A stretch of DNA of 64,000 bases from Euglena gracilis (lineage: Eukaryota > Euglenida > Euglenophyceae > Euglenales), in assembly GCA_039621445.1 (NCBI GenBank), contig CP154954.1, positions 37,619,703 to 37,683,702 of the forward strand, written 5' to 3'. A program made the translations under genes and the position numbers. Below are positions 13,391 to 23,034 of this stretch, in pieces (within the stretch, counting starts at the first letter, position 1; the number at the start of each line of letters is the position of its first letter). The notes under the pieces were generated by a model. The model ran no database searches and had not been told where the DNA came from. It worked only from the letters and a program-made list of their open reading frames with translations.

Positions 13391-13392
13391 CT

Positions 13393-13402
13393 TGGTAGCA
13401 GA
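13393..13402 (+). other. Primer binding site, initiator tRNA-Met type
   Basis: TGGTAGCAGA starts 2 nt after the LTR end. It is complementary to the 3' end (...UCUGCUACCA) of the animal-type initiator tRNA-Met, the usual primer for many Ty3/gypsy elements. Complementarity beyond about 10 nt is poor. Confidence 0.75.
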
Positions 13403-13448
13403 ATAGGTCAAAGATCCAACAGAAAGAAAGGCTACCAGGTAATACACT

Positions 13449-13458
13449 TGGTAGCAGA
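13449..13458 (+). repeat. Second PBS-like copy
   Basis: tacacttggtagcaga is repeated 56 bp downstream of the first PBS. Element 3 has one copy only, and the sequence that follows there (tttaggcaacg) matches this second copy. Element 1 therefore carries a small insertion or duplication, and this copy may be the original PBS. Confidence 0.6.
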
Positions 13459-13702
13459 TTTAGGCAACGAACCTACACAGACGTTCCACACAGAGAAACT
13501 CTGTGGTTGACTGGTGGTGAGGATCGTACTGAGCCGTGAAACACGGTGAAAGTACTGTTCCTGGCCCCTAGCCAACCTTTAAGCAAGGATACAGGTCTCA
13601 GAAGGCTCTGTTCGGTAATCGCCGATACAACCTTTCTGGTCCCTGTTTCTCTGCTTATTTGTGTGAATTTTTGGGTTTTTGCCTTTTTACCCATCTCAAA
13701 AG

Positions 13703-14320
13703 ATGCAGAGCACAAGCCCCAACCCCAAATTTGATTATGACTTGTTGATGAGTTCATTGAGCAATTGTGATGAAGATTGCGGGGATTGGAACGGTTTGAA
13801 TGAAACAAGTTCCAATTCCCGACCCCCCAAGCAAGAAGAAGGCAATTTGACTCATTTGTCATTGTCAAAAGGCGAAACGCCTTTATTATTGCATGGGGGT
13901 AATGAACCCTCTTCATCATCATTGTCATTGATTGTGCGGGATGTAGGTGGCAAAATGCCTTCCTCCATCCCGATTCACCCATCATTGATGCGGCGAGGGG
14001 ATGAACCCCTTGCCCCCTCACACTTGGTTACTCATGTTACCCATGAACAAAGTGAGGGGTATTTGCCCTTTGCTCTGTTCACACCCAAAAGATCCCCGGT
14101 GGAAGCACCGGTGGGCCTTTTGGAGTGCAACTCGGTGGAAACACCGTGTTTTTTCCAACCCCCCCTCAATTACCACCCCCCACACCATTTCACGCTTTGC
14201 CGGGATTACCCGCGGAAGCTGCGGTTTTCCCTGCATTGCCATGGAACCCAGATATGCGTCTGGTGGTGCCGGAAATCTCTGGTGCCGTTTCCATTGTGGA
14301 GGACTATGAGGAAGATTTGA
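13703..14320 (+). CDS. ORF A, N-terminal part of Gag or a separate leader ORF
   Basis: ATG at 13703 (MQSTSPNPKFDY...), about 205 codons, ending at 14320. It is Ser-, Pro- and acidic-rich with no recognised domain, no signal peptide and no membrane segment. Its last ~265 nt overlap ORF B in the -1 frame. The same start and the same -1 overlap occur in element 3 (54273-54884), so the arrangement predates both copies. The heptamer T TTT TTC (14149-14155) is phased correctly for a -1 shift into ORF B, but it is not intact in element 3. It may be fused to Gag by frameshifting, be an independent small protein, or reflect an old indel in the master copy. Confidence 0.55.
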   Translation: MQSTSPNPKFDYDLLMSSLSNCDEDCGDWNGLNETSSNSRPPKQEEGNLTHLSLSKGETPLLLHGGNEPSSSSLSLIVRDVGGKMPSSIPIHPSLMRRGDEPLAPSHLVTHVTHEQSEGYLPFALFTPKRSPVEAPVGLLECNSVETPCFFQPPLNYHPPHHFTLCRDYPRKLRFSLHCHGTQICVWWCRKSLVPFPLWRTMRKI

Positions 14321-17300
14321 GGGATAACCTCACCCCCGGTGATGTTTACCGAATTCTCGGTCAACTCCCAGCGGATCACCCGCTTAGCAAGCAAATTTTG
14401 CATGTCCACCAATGCGTTGCGGAATGCGCAACCATGCTCAACAAAGTTTTGCAGTTTGATGAGGACAATCAAAGGGTTGTCAACACCAAACTGGAATGTT
14501 GCTGGAATTATTTGCAGGAAATCGGCAAATATTGCCAACACAATTTTGAAAATGCGGGGAAAGACCTTCAGCATTTTCGAGAAAGTGTTGACAGTATTTT
14601 GCGCATCCAACTTCCACAAAATTTCCAACAAATCAGCGAAATGCTGCATGAAGCGGAAACGCGGAATGATTCCAAGTTTCTGCATGTGCAGGATGGTATG
14701 AGCCATCTTTTTGCCCAATTGGAATCCTGTTCAACCATGTTACTGCAGTTACAGCAGCAGCAGTTACAAGCGCAAAATGCCACCCCCAAAATGCCGGAAA
14801 TCGGTAACTTTGTCGCGGTTGAGCATTTTGCCGCACTTACCACTTCTTTCCAAGAAGCCCAACAACGGATTTTGCATCTTGGCTCGGAAATCGAGCACTT
14901 GAAGCAATTCCAGGCGAAAGTGCAAGAAAATTTTGTTCCCCGTACACAAATCCAGCTTTTGGAGGAACGAATTTCACACTTGGAGCAAAAATCCTGCCAT
15001 TGTGCCGCAAATCAGGATGGATTAACCACCTTGAACGCGAAAATCGCGGATTGCGCACAACGGTTGGATTTCACGCAACAACAAATGCAAACGGACATTG
15101 GCGGTATTAATGCCACCGTTGTCGGTTTGCAGGAGCATGTTTCTGCACTTTCCAAGCGAATTCCCGACATTAGTGGTATTCAAGCCGCTATTGGGGAATT
15201 GCAAACCCGTTGCACCTTGTTGTCCACCACAGTGACGGAAATCCGCTCACTACCCCCCATTTCGCGTGCTCGGATATCCGAGTCACCGGAATTTCGCTCA
15301 TTTTATGACAAAGTGCTTGGTGACAACAAGGAAACCTTGCAAGCATTTTGTACAAGTTTGCTCCAAATTGAGGAGGCGTGAACCGGAATGCCCGGTCCGT
15401 GCAAGATGAGGTTTCTCGGTTGGGTGGGAGAATTTCTAAGATGCTGGAAAATCCAACCGCGGAAAAGTCGCGCACCACCGTGGCATCCCCCACAAGTCAC
15501 TCCACCAATTGCAAACCGTCTCAAATGCGGTAGTAAAGCGCTTGCGGGTCAACTCCGGAATGTGGAGGAGTCCCAAGGAAATCTTGCCCAAGAATTACAC
15601 TTGGTTTCTGAAAAGTTGCCACACTTGGAAGATTTTTCCCGTTACCGCAAACGCATTAGGCATTTGGAGACTGAGGTTGACCGTATTTGCGGCCAACTCC
15701 AGTTGGTGGAACATTTGGAAGAAACGGTGCATGACTTGTCCGCGAGTTTGGATAAAATGTCCACTCCGATACCGGTTGTGCCACCATCCACCGCGGTAAG
15801 CGCTGCGGTTGGTATTCCAAATGTCCCGGAATCGCGTTCTCAAATTACCATTTCTGGAGTAGGAATCCCTACATCCACCGCGAATTTGGTACAACCACCC
15901 GCGAAAACGCGAATTGTACCACCTTTGCATTTGCCAACACCACAAACACACTCTTCGCACGACATTTCCGATGAGGAAATTGACCCCCACTCGAAAATTC
16001 GAGTCTCCACCAAGAAATTCAACATTCCAACCTTGTACGAGGAATGAGCCAACACCCCACACCTGGTATTGGTCATGTGTCGCAATCGCGATCATACCAA
16101 CAACCGACGGGTTCTGGAATGCCAGACCACCCATCGGGTTTTCGGCGGGAAACCCGCCACACTGAGAGGATTTCACCACATTTTTCGCAATTCCCGCAGG
16201 AAAATCCTGCCAACCTTACACTTGGTGCGGGAAATCCTGCACGGGTCAAACATGGAGCGGAAAATCCGCGAAACGCGTTTGGTGTTAAGAATTACCCTGA
16301 CCCAAACCCCTGGAATACCACCGAGGGTCAGCGGGTTACTCAGAGAGACTTCAAGGGCACCATCGCAATCGCGAACAAGGTGAAGCCCCAATGGGACGGG
16401 GATCCAACCACATGGAGACAATTTTTTCGGGACTGGGAGTACTATTGGGCACTAAAGGGACCCACCCAAGACCCGAATCCCGAGGTAGTCAAGATGGAAT
16501 TCATCGATTGCCTACCGAGGGAGGAGCGAGAACGCGCACGCAATTTGGTGATACGTAATGGCGTATCATTCGATGACCTGGTTGAGCAATACGCTTCAAC
16601 CAATTCAAGTCTGGTCACCAGGATTACCCTGGAGAAGAAGTGGCGACAATTCGCGCCATCTGATCGCAAATGGAAATCCATTGACCTTTGGTATGCCAAA
16701 TGGTTAGCACTTGCTTCCGAAGTTGATGAACTTAGCGAGAAGCAAATGCGCGAACAATTCGATGCGGTTTTGTTGCATTTCACACCATCCCTCGTGAAGG
16801 ATATCCATCGCGAGGAGTTGGCAGGGCATGAGATGACTCTTGCCCAACGTTGGAATTATGTGTCAAAGCAACTCAAGCTCACACAAGTTTTGGGACAAAT
16901 ACAGTCCGCTTTCCAAACGCATCCCACCGCGGGAATCCCTGCGGGTGCGGTTAATGCGTTGCAAAAATCACCCATGTCACCAAGATCACCCACCACGGGA
17001 TCGAAAACGCGGAATCAGCGTTCTTCGGACCAGGGCACGGATAAACTGTGCTTTTTGTGCAACAAATCTGGTCACATGTCTCGGGAATGCCCGAATCCCG
17101 ATGCGCGAAAGCGTATTGGAAGCCCAAGGGGCTCGACCTCCTCACGGGGATCGGGTTCCTCGGCGTTTTCACGTCAATCGGGAGTTTCACGGTCTTCGGA
17201 GAACCGCTTTAGCGGCAGTAGGCCCAAGTCACCATCGCGTGATGGTCGGGAAACCCGTCCTTCTCGCGGTCGGTCACCTGGCCCCCCCTGCCCGAAAACG

Positions 17301-17781
17301 GGATTTCAATCGCGATTCTTCACGATCTCGTTCGCGAAGTGGATCATCCTCTTCACGCGAGTCAACGGGGAAGTCCCGATACACCGGTCATGGTCGACGG
17401 GAAACCCGTTCACCACGACGGTTTGACGGAAAAACGGAATACCGTTCCCCCCGTTATGCGGAATCCCGCCACAAATCCCGTTGTTCACTTTGCGGTTCCA
17501 AAGATCACCACGCATCCAAATGTCCCAGATCTCGTTCCCCCCGGCCCGGCTACGGAAATCGCGGTAAGCGCCGCGATGACCGTGGTTACTCCTCCAACCG
17601 GCAAAAGGTCGGTTTCAAGATATCTTGTTTGGAGGAGGACACCCCGGCTTCGGGCAGGGAGGGGGATGAGACCTCGGATGGGGAATTTAATGAGGCCCGA
17701 ATGGCGGTGCGCTCATTGAATTCCATCTATTCCACCAAAAAGTCCGTTGCCGGCTATGCGGCCGGTTCGGACTTGGAGTAG
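14056..17781 (+). pseudogene. Gag polyprotein, coiled-coil N-region and two zinc knuckles, frameshifted
   Basis: Structural protein that would assemble the cytoplasmic particle and package RNA. Order: Pro-rich start; long heptad-rich Gln/Leu/Glu region (~14300-15380) predicted to form coiled coils; a second coiled-coil-like block (~15540-15770); a retrotransposon-gag-like region (~16380-16870, WDGDPTTWRQFFRDWEYYW); first knuckle CFLCNKSGHMSRECP (CX2CX4HX4C, ~17050); an SR-rich stretch (RDSSRSRSRSGSSSSRES, ~17310); second knuckle CSLCGSKDHHASKCP (~17490); acidic tail to the UAG at 17779-17781. Comparison with element 3 shows element 1 frameshifts near 15375 (giving TGA at 15381), ~15530, ~15990 (giving an ATGA overlap at 16044-16047) and ~17290 in a C-run. 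About 1,240 codons is long for a Gag. The family assignment is sure; the coiled-coil extension has no function I can name. Confidence 0.85.
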
Positions 17782-17784
17782 GGG

Positions 17785-17817
17785 AGCCCGAGGTCCGAGG
17801 GCACGGACCTCTGGGCT
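17785..17817 (+). promoter_or_regulatory. Stem-loop behind the gag UAG, candidate readthrough signal
   Basis: Gag ends in UAG (17779-17781) and the same frame stays open into Pol. After a 3-nt spacer (GGG) lies a 13-bp stem: 5' arm 17785-17797 (AGCCC then GAGGTCCG), loop agggca, 3' arm 17804-17817 (CGGACCTC, one bulged T, GGGCT). Element 3 has the identical structure at 58357-58389. Murine leukaemia virus-type gag-pol readthrough likewise uses UAG followed by G-rich sequence and structured RNA. Function is inferred. Confidence 0.65.
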
Positions 17818-17829
17818 GATGAACAGATG

Positions 17830-17838
17830 GAGGTAAGA
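17830..17838 (+). promoter_or_regulatory. Candidate 5' splice site
   Basis: GAG|GTAAGA matches the eukaryotic donor consensus and is conserved in element 3 in the same context (cagatggaggtaagacctg). Joined to the acceptor at 22943 it would remove pol and bring ORF2 close behind gag. No transcript evidence is available here. Confidence 0.35.
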
Positions 17839-19833
17839 CCTGATCAACCTTACCCCCCCTGCCCATCTGCCTTCACGGTCAGTACCCGGAATTATTTCGG
17901 GTCCCCTACCACCTACTTCACATTTCCGCTCGGAATGCTGAGCAAAGAAGGAAAGGGTTCATGGGAGAGCTGGCATGCAAACGTATTTCCGCCAGACCCT
18001 TCACTTTGCGTACCACCAATGGAATTACTCGTCCAAGCGGAAATCCGCATTCAAAATTTCTCCACTAAAGTTAAAATTCTCATTGACACTGGTTGTCGCA
18101 TTGCACTGCTCTTTCGGTTGGGGTTGATACCGACCCCGCTCTTGGTAAGCGCCAAGAAACCGATCAAAATTACAACCGCGGATAACACCCCCATGTGTGG
18201 TGGTGATTTGGGATGTGTGCTCGAGATACTCTTGCCCATCATTCCGAAACATCACTCACAACCCCCACAAGTACAACATTTCACCAATATTTGGGGTTAC
18301 GAGTCCGGAATTCACGGGTCTGACGTAATTTTGGGATACCCATTTTTACGCCAGTACCGATTGGTTGTGGATTGCCACTCCCACGGTTTGCGCACAGCAC
18401 ACACCACTTCATTGACACCCAAACCACCATCACCGTTGTCATCCACTATGATGACCACCGCTTTGCCCACACCGTTATCCACAATGGCAACACCGTTACC
18501 CACCACACCAACAACCGTTTTCCACACCCGGGGTACGGAGAAAGCCTCCCCCCTGCCCAATGACACACCAACATGCGTTCCACATGAGGCAGGGCAAGCG
18601 AGTAGCGGTACCCCCGCCGTTCCACTGGGTTACAAGACGAAAGCCCAAAGGCCTGCAGTACGTACCGTGTCGAGTAGTCGCCCAGCTACACCACCACTCC
18701 GTTTCCCACCAGTTGTGCCGAATCCAGGCACACCTGTACAAGACTCACGGTCTAATGCCATCGACACCCACTTTCACGCACACCCGTCACACCATCACAC
18801 TTCCTTCCAATGTGTGCACTGCAGGAGAATTTCCACCCAATCGGATTTCGATTGTGGATGTTTAGTTCAAAATCCGACACTAATCACAATTCCGAATACG
18901 GAATACACACGCCATGATACACTTGGTTGTAGCCCGCAATGCGCGGAAATACACCGAGTACTCCAACAACGCGGATTAGCCTCGTTGTTCGGAACCGCGA
19001 AAAGCGCGATTCCTAATTACAATCGCGATCACACTTGGTACGGATTTGATGCGGAATGGGGAAACCCCCAACCTGTCCAAACTCCCTTGGGATTAACCCT
19101 TGAGGTAGTGGAAGACAACCCGCATGTTTGTGGATCCATTCATTGTGTTTCTTCACTCCAACCCGAAAATCGGGTGCATGAATACGCGAAACGCGTATGG
19201 AATGCTTTCAATTTTGGTCAATATCGCATTTTGGAACGATGGTTTTCCAAAATCGCGACATTGGCTGATTCTTTTGATTTGGCATTGGAAATCGATGCCT
19301 TCTCATCCAATGCACATGCCCGTTTGCCACGTCATTGGTCACAACACTCCAACGCATTTGATAAATTTTGGGGTGATACGGTGTTATGGATGCACCCTCC
19401 CCCAAAACTTATCGAATGTGCGGTTGAGAAAATTCTGCGGGATGAAGCCCGTGGAGTTATTCTCATACCCATCATTCCGGAAGCGGAATGGTTCACCCAA
19501 CTATCGTATGTATGTTTTCATTGGTGGGATTTACCCACTAATGTACCGATTTTTGAGGATTTTTGTGGTAAAATATTACCACCCTTGCAAGAAATCATTT
19601 TTCGCGTATGTTTCTTCGATGCATTCGGAATGTCCGAATTCGCGGTGCCGAGGAAGCTCGGTAGCCCCAGGGATACCCTGGTGGTTTCCGCAGTCATCGA
19701 GAGTGCAGGTCAGCATCCTAAGTCAGCCGAATTCTGTTCGCGGATTACCCGCGAATTCCACGGTGTGCTGGAAAATCCAGTATACGCGTGCGACATCGAC
19801 CCCGCGATACGCGGTCCGTTCGGTGTTTTGTAA

Positions 19834-21523
19834 GATCGAGCTTAAGGATGGAGCCAAGCCAATGCACCGGAAATTTTTTCGTTGTTCGGGAGAACGCGAA
19901 CAAGCTCTCAATGAAATGATTGAGAAGCTTATTCAGCGCAAGTGGATTGTACCCTCGAAAAGCGAGTGGACATCCCAGGCATTTGTTGTTCCTAAACCCC
20001 CAGACCCCTCAGGTCAGAAGAAATGGAGGCTGGTGCTGGATTACCGGTACCTGAACTCCCAAACAAGGGATGATCCCTTCCCGCTCCCCCTGATCGAGGA
20101 TTTGATCACCAAACAATCGGAAAACCGGTTGTGGTCAATTTTCGATCTGGAGGACGGTTTTCACCAAATGCACTTACACCCTGACTCCCAACCATACACG
20201 GCATTCGTGACATCCAAGGGTGTGTACCAATGGACGGTACTCCCCATGGGTGTTAAGAATGGCCCAGCCATGTTTCAGCGCATGATACAATGGGTTTTAC
20301 GCGACTTACCGTTTGCCATTGTGTACATTGATGATGTGCTGGTGGGAACACCACCACCATCCGCAAAATCGAGCGAGGATATCCTCGTCACACACTTCCA
20401 CCATGTTTGCGCGGTATTAACCGCTTTTCAAAAACATGTGCTTTTCGCGAAAGGCGCGAAAATGCATTTGTTTCGGATACTTATAAAATTTTGCGGTCAC
20501 ATCCTCAGCAATGGACAGCGGAAAGCCGCTCCGAGTAAACTCGAAGCCATTAAGAAATGGACCCCTGAGGTAATCAAAACGATTACTCACCTCAAAGGAT
20601 TTTTGGGATTAGCCCAATACTACGCGATTTATATGAAGGACTTCGCGGTGCCCCTCACCAAGCAGCTCAAAAACCGGGCTGTTGACAACACCAAAGTCAT
20701 TTGGGATGACCAAATGCGCGAGGCCCTTGAGAAAATCAAGGTTTTGCTTTTGGAGAATGTTGTCCTCGAAATCGCGGACCCGTACAAACCATACGTGTTG
20801 GAAGTCGACAGCAGCGATTACGCTGTTGGCGGAGTTCTTAGCCAGCATAATGCGGCGAATGAGCTCCGACCTGTGGCTTTCTTCAGCAGAAAGTTACAGG
20901 GCGACGATGGAAAAGGTCAAGTCAAATGGAGTATACGCGAGAAGGAAACCTACGCAATCGTGCTTATACTCCAGAAATTCCGAAGCTGGGTAGCCAGCAG
21001 CCTCGTCCAGATCCTCGTCAAGACCGACCATGAGAGTCTCCAACACTGGTACACCGAGGATTTGAACAAGGCCATGTCATCGGTCGGAAGGCGATGCAGA
21101 TGGCATGAGTTCTTGAGTCAATTCAACCTTGTGGTTATTTATACCCCTGGTCACACACAAAAAGTAGCGGATCCGCTCAGTCGGGCCCCTTGGTATTACC
21201 CTGGGAACCCGGATGAGGGAGACGCGACTTTTCATGGAAGTCAGGAAGCTGACGACTACGCACGTCGAAACGACGCTGCGGATAATCTTTTGGATTCTTT
21301 TCCCGTTTCACAACTATTCCTGGTCGCACCAGTGCGAGGAAGGCGCCGACGTGGAAGCACGTCCGGGCCCCGGCGTATTACGCGCACGGAGTCCCCTTCT
21401 CCACTGTTCTTTCGCGAATGGGATTATAGTCGTGATCCGGTGTATGACACCATTGTCACCAGACTTCGTAATGGCGAAGTGCTGGACAATTACACTCTTT
21501 CACCATTACGGTTGGTTTTCGCA
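19834..21523 (+). pseudogene. Pol: reverse transcriptase and RNase H
   Basis: The entry motif IELKDGAKPMHRKFFR is typical of the gypsy RT start. RT shows WRLVLDYRYLN, FDLEDGFHQMHLHPDS (first catalytic Asp codon at 20144), the LPMGVKNGPAMFQRMI block and YIDDVLVG (catalytic Asp pair at 20330-20335). It would copy genomic RNA in the particle. RNase H follows with LEVDSSDYAVGGVLSQ (Asp at 20807), a conserved SIREKETYAIV block and a YTPGHTQKVADPLSR end. Compared with element 3, a run of 4 T instead of 5 near 21520 shifts the frame before integrase. Element 3 also has 9 extra bp forming a cgcga-aaa-tcgcg hairpin at the RT connection (60486-60498), missing here near 20645. Confidence 0.93.
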
Positions 21524-22872
21524 ATGAATCGGGTTACAAATATTGTATCCCCCAGGACCTGGTTGATGATGTGATTTTGTGTTATCACAACCATGGTCAC
21601 CCTGGGGCCCCCAAACTTCTTTCGTTGGTGGGCCGCAGGTACTGTACAACCCTGAGCGAGAAAGAGCTTTACTCACGCTGTTTGCGAATAGCGCAACGGT
21701 GTCAAATTTGTCAAGCGGTAAAACCCCGCAGAGGTACCCCCCCTGGTACGATGGACTTTTTCCCCGTACCCCCTGACATTTTTACATCCCTCTGCATGGA
21801 TTTTCTGGAATTAGAACCGTGCAAAGGAACAGACGACAAAATTTACGATTACGTTTTTGTTGTCGTCTGCAGGCTGAGTGGGTACATTGTAGCCATTCCA
21901 TGCCAGAAGTCAGGGTTGACTGCCCAAAGTTTGGCAACTATATTTTTGGAGAAATGCATTTGCTTGATGGGTTTACCGAATGAAATCGTGAGTGATCAAG
22001 ACCATTTGATTTCTTCAAGGTTTTTCACCACTTTGTGCGGTTTACTCGGAATCGAGCAACATTTTTCCATTATATACCGACCCAAAGGCAATGGTAGAGC
22101 CGAGGCAGCCGTGAAATCCGTCGTGAATATGCTTCGCCTTTCACTGGCTGACTCGCGCAGCAACTGGATATCAGTTCTACCATGGTCTTTGTTTTATATC
22201 AATACCCTACCAGGGTTGGTTTTACCTCACTCCCCCTATAAATTAGTTTTCGGACGGGACCCTCCGGCCATAGGGGATGTCCCTTCGGAGAGACCCGCCC
22301 GAACGAGTGTCAGTTGCGAGACCTGGTTTGCGGAAGTAGAAAATCTACGTTCTGCAGTCCAGAAGCGCGTGACTGATATTCATGCAGCAAAACGGAAATC
22401 GTTTTTGCAGAATTTCAAGTCACCTGTTTACAGTCCCGGTGACCGCGTGTGGGTACGGAATAGCCGTACTCGCATGCAGTCTTCCAAGCTGGACCCCCTC
22501 TGGCTCGGCCCCTGTGAAATCCTAGAAAGACTAGGTACCAGCGGGCGTTACAAGGTTGCATTACCGAATGGTGTTGAGGACGTTCATATGGACGACTTCA
22601 AACCATACCTGTCGCCACCGGATGGGAAACCCATCCCGTGTTTGCACTTCAAACCCCGTTCCAGATTACCTGAGACGGACGACTTTGTAGTCGATAAAAT
22701 TATCGATCACAAAATCGACAAAGGTATGCACCTTTGGAAGGTCCGCTGGAAAGGGTATGGGCCCGAGGAGGACACTTGGGAGCCAGCAACCAGTTTTGTT
22801 GGGTATGTCCAGCAAGATTGGAAGCTGTGGAACAAGAAACATAACATTGATGTTTCCATGACAAGTTTTTGA
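21524..22872 (+). pseudogene. Pol: integrase with C-terminal chromodomain
   Basis: It inserts the cDNA into host chromatin. The N-terminal HHCC zinc domain is YHNHGHPG ... CQICQAVK (~21575-21720). The catalytic triad is Asp in CMDFLELEP (codon 21799), Asp in VSDQDHLISS (21994) and Glu in GRAEAAVKS (22102), giving the DD35E spacing of retroviral-type integrases. A GPY/F-like block follows (LDPLWLGPCEILERL, ~22490). The chromodomain spans ~22675-22840 (DKGMHLWKVRWKGYGPEEDT, with aromatic cage-type W and Y residues and WEP). A chromodomain places it with chromoviruses, which often target modified histones. The stop TGA at 22872 is also present in element 3 but lost in element 2. This part of the copy is open once the upstream frameshift is passed. 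Confidence 0.93.
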
Positions 22873-22904
22873 GAACGCATGGGAAACCCATGTTGTTTTC
22901 TCTT

Positions 22905-22943
22905 CTTTTTATCATTGATTCTTATCATTCTTTCTTTCCGCAG
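22905..22943 (+). promoter_or_regulatory. Candidate 3' splice site before ORF2
   Basis: A T/C-rich tract (tctttctttccg) ends in CAG at 22941-22943, 92 nt before the ORF2 ATG. The same tract and CAG are kept in element 2 (- strand, around 50199) and element 3 (62784) although the flanks vary. It is the expected signal if ORF2 is made from a spliced mRNA, as retroviral env is. Confidence 0.55.
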
Positions 22944-23034
22944 ACTTTTTACCAAATAATACTCAAGCGGTTACCCTCACACACCTTACAACAAACAACC
23001 CAAACATCCCACCGTACCGACCCCGGGCTGTCAT

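Larger units (their letters stand above)
13391..13702 (+). other. 5' untranslated leader of element 1
   Basis: About 310 nt between LTR and the first ATG of ORF A, with no credible gene of its own. It holds the two PBS copies and a pyrimidine-rich stretch with tttttacccatctcaaaag directly before the ATG. The corresponding leader of element 3 (54017-54272) is close to identical apart from the PBS duplication. Confidence 0.7.
17782..19833 (+). pseudogene. Pol N-terminal part: aspartic protease and ~400-residue linker
   Basis: It continues in the Gag frame after the UAG; the first ATG is at 17827. The retropepsin active site is ILIDTGCRIALLF (Asp codon at 18085), followed by the second conserved segment VILGYPFLRQY (~18320). 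It would cleave the polyprotein. A Pro/Thr-rich stretch (~18410-18780) and a Cys-rich segment with CVHC, CGC and CSPQC (~18810-18945) follow. Next comes a module reading EIDAFSSNAHARLPRHWS ... PPPKLIECAVEKILRDEARG ... EWFTQL (~19285-19510), which resembles a DAFAS...NPP...WF module I associate with DIRS-like and other eukaryotic retroelements. The frame ends at TAA 19833; RT follows in the +1 frame, so an indel near 19825 breaks this copy. Element 3 cannot arbitrate because it is deleted here. Confidence 0.85.
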
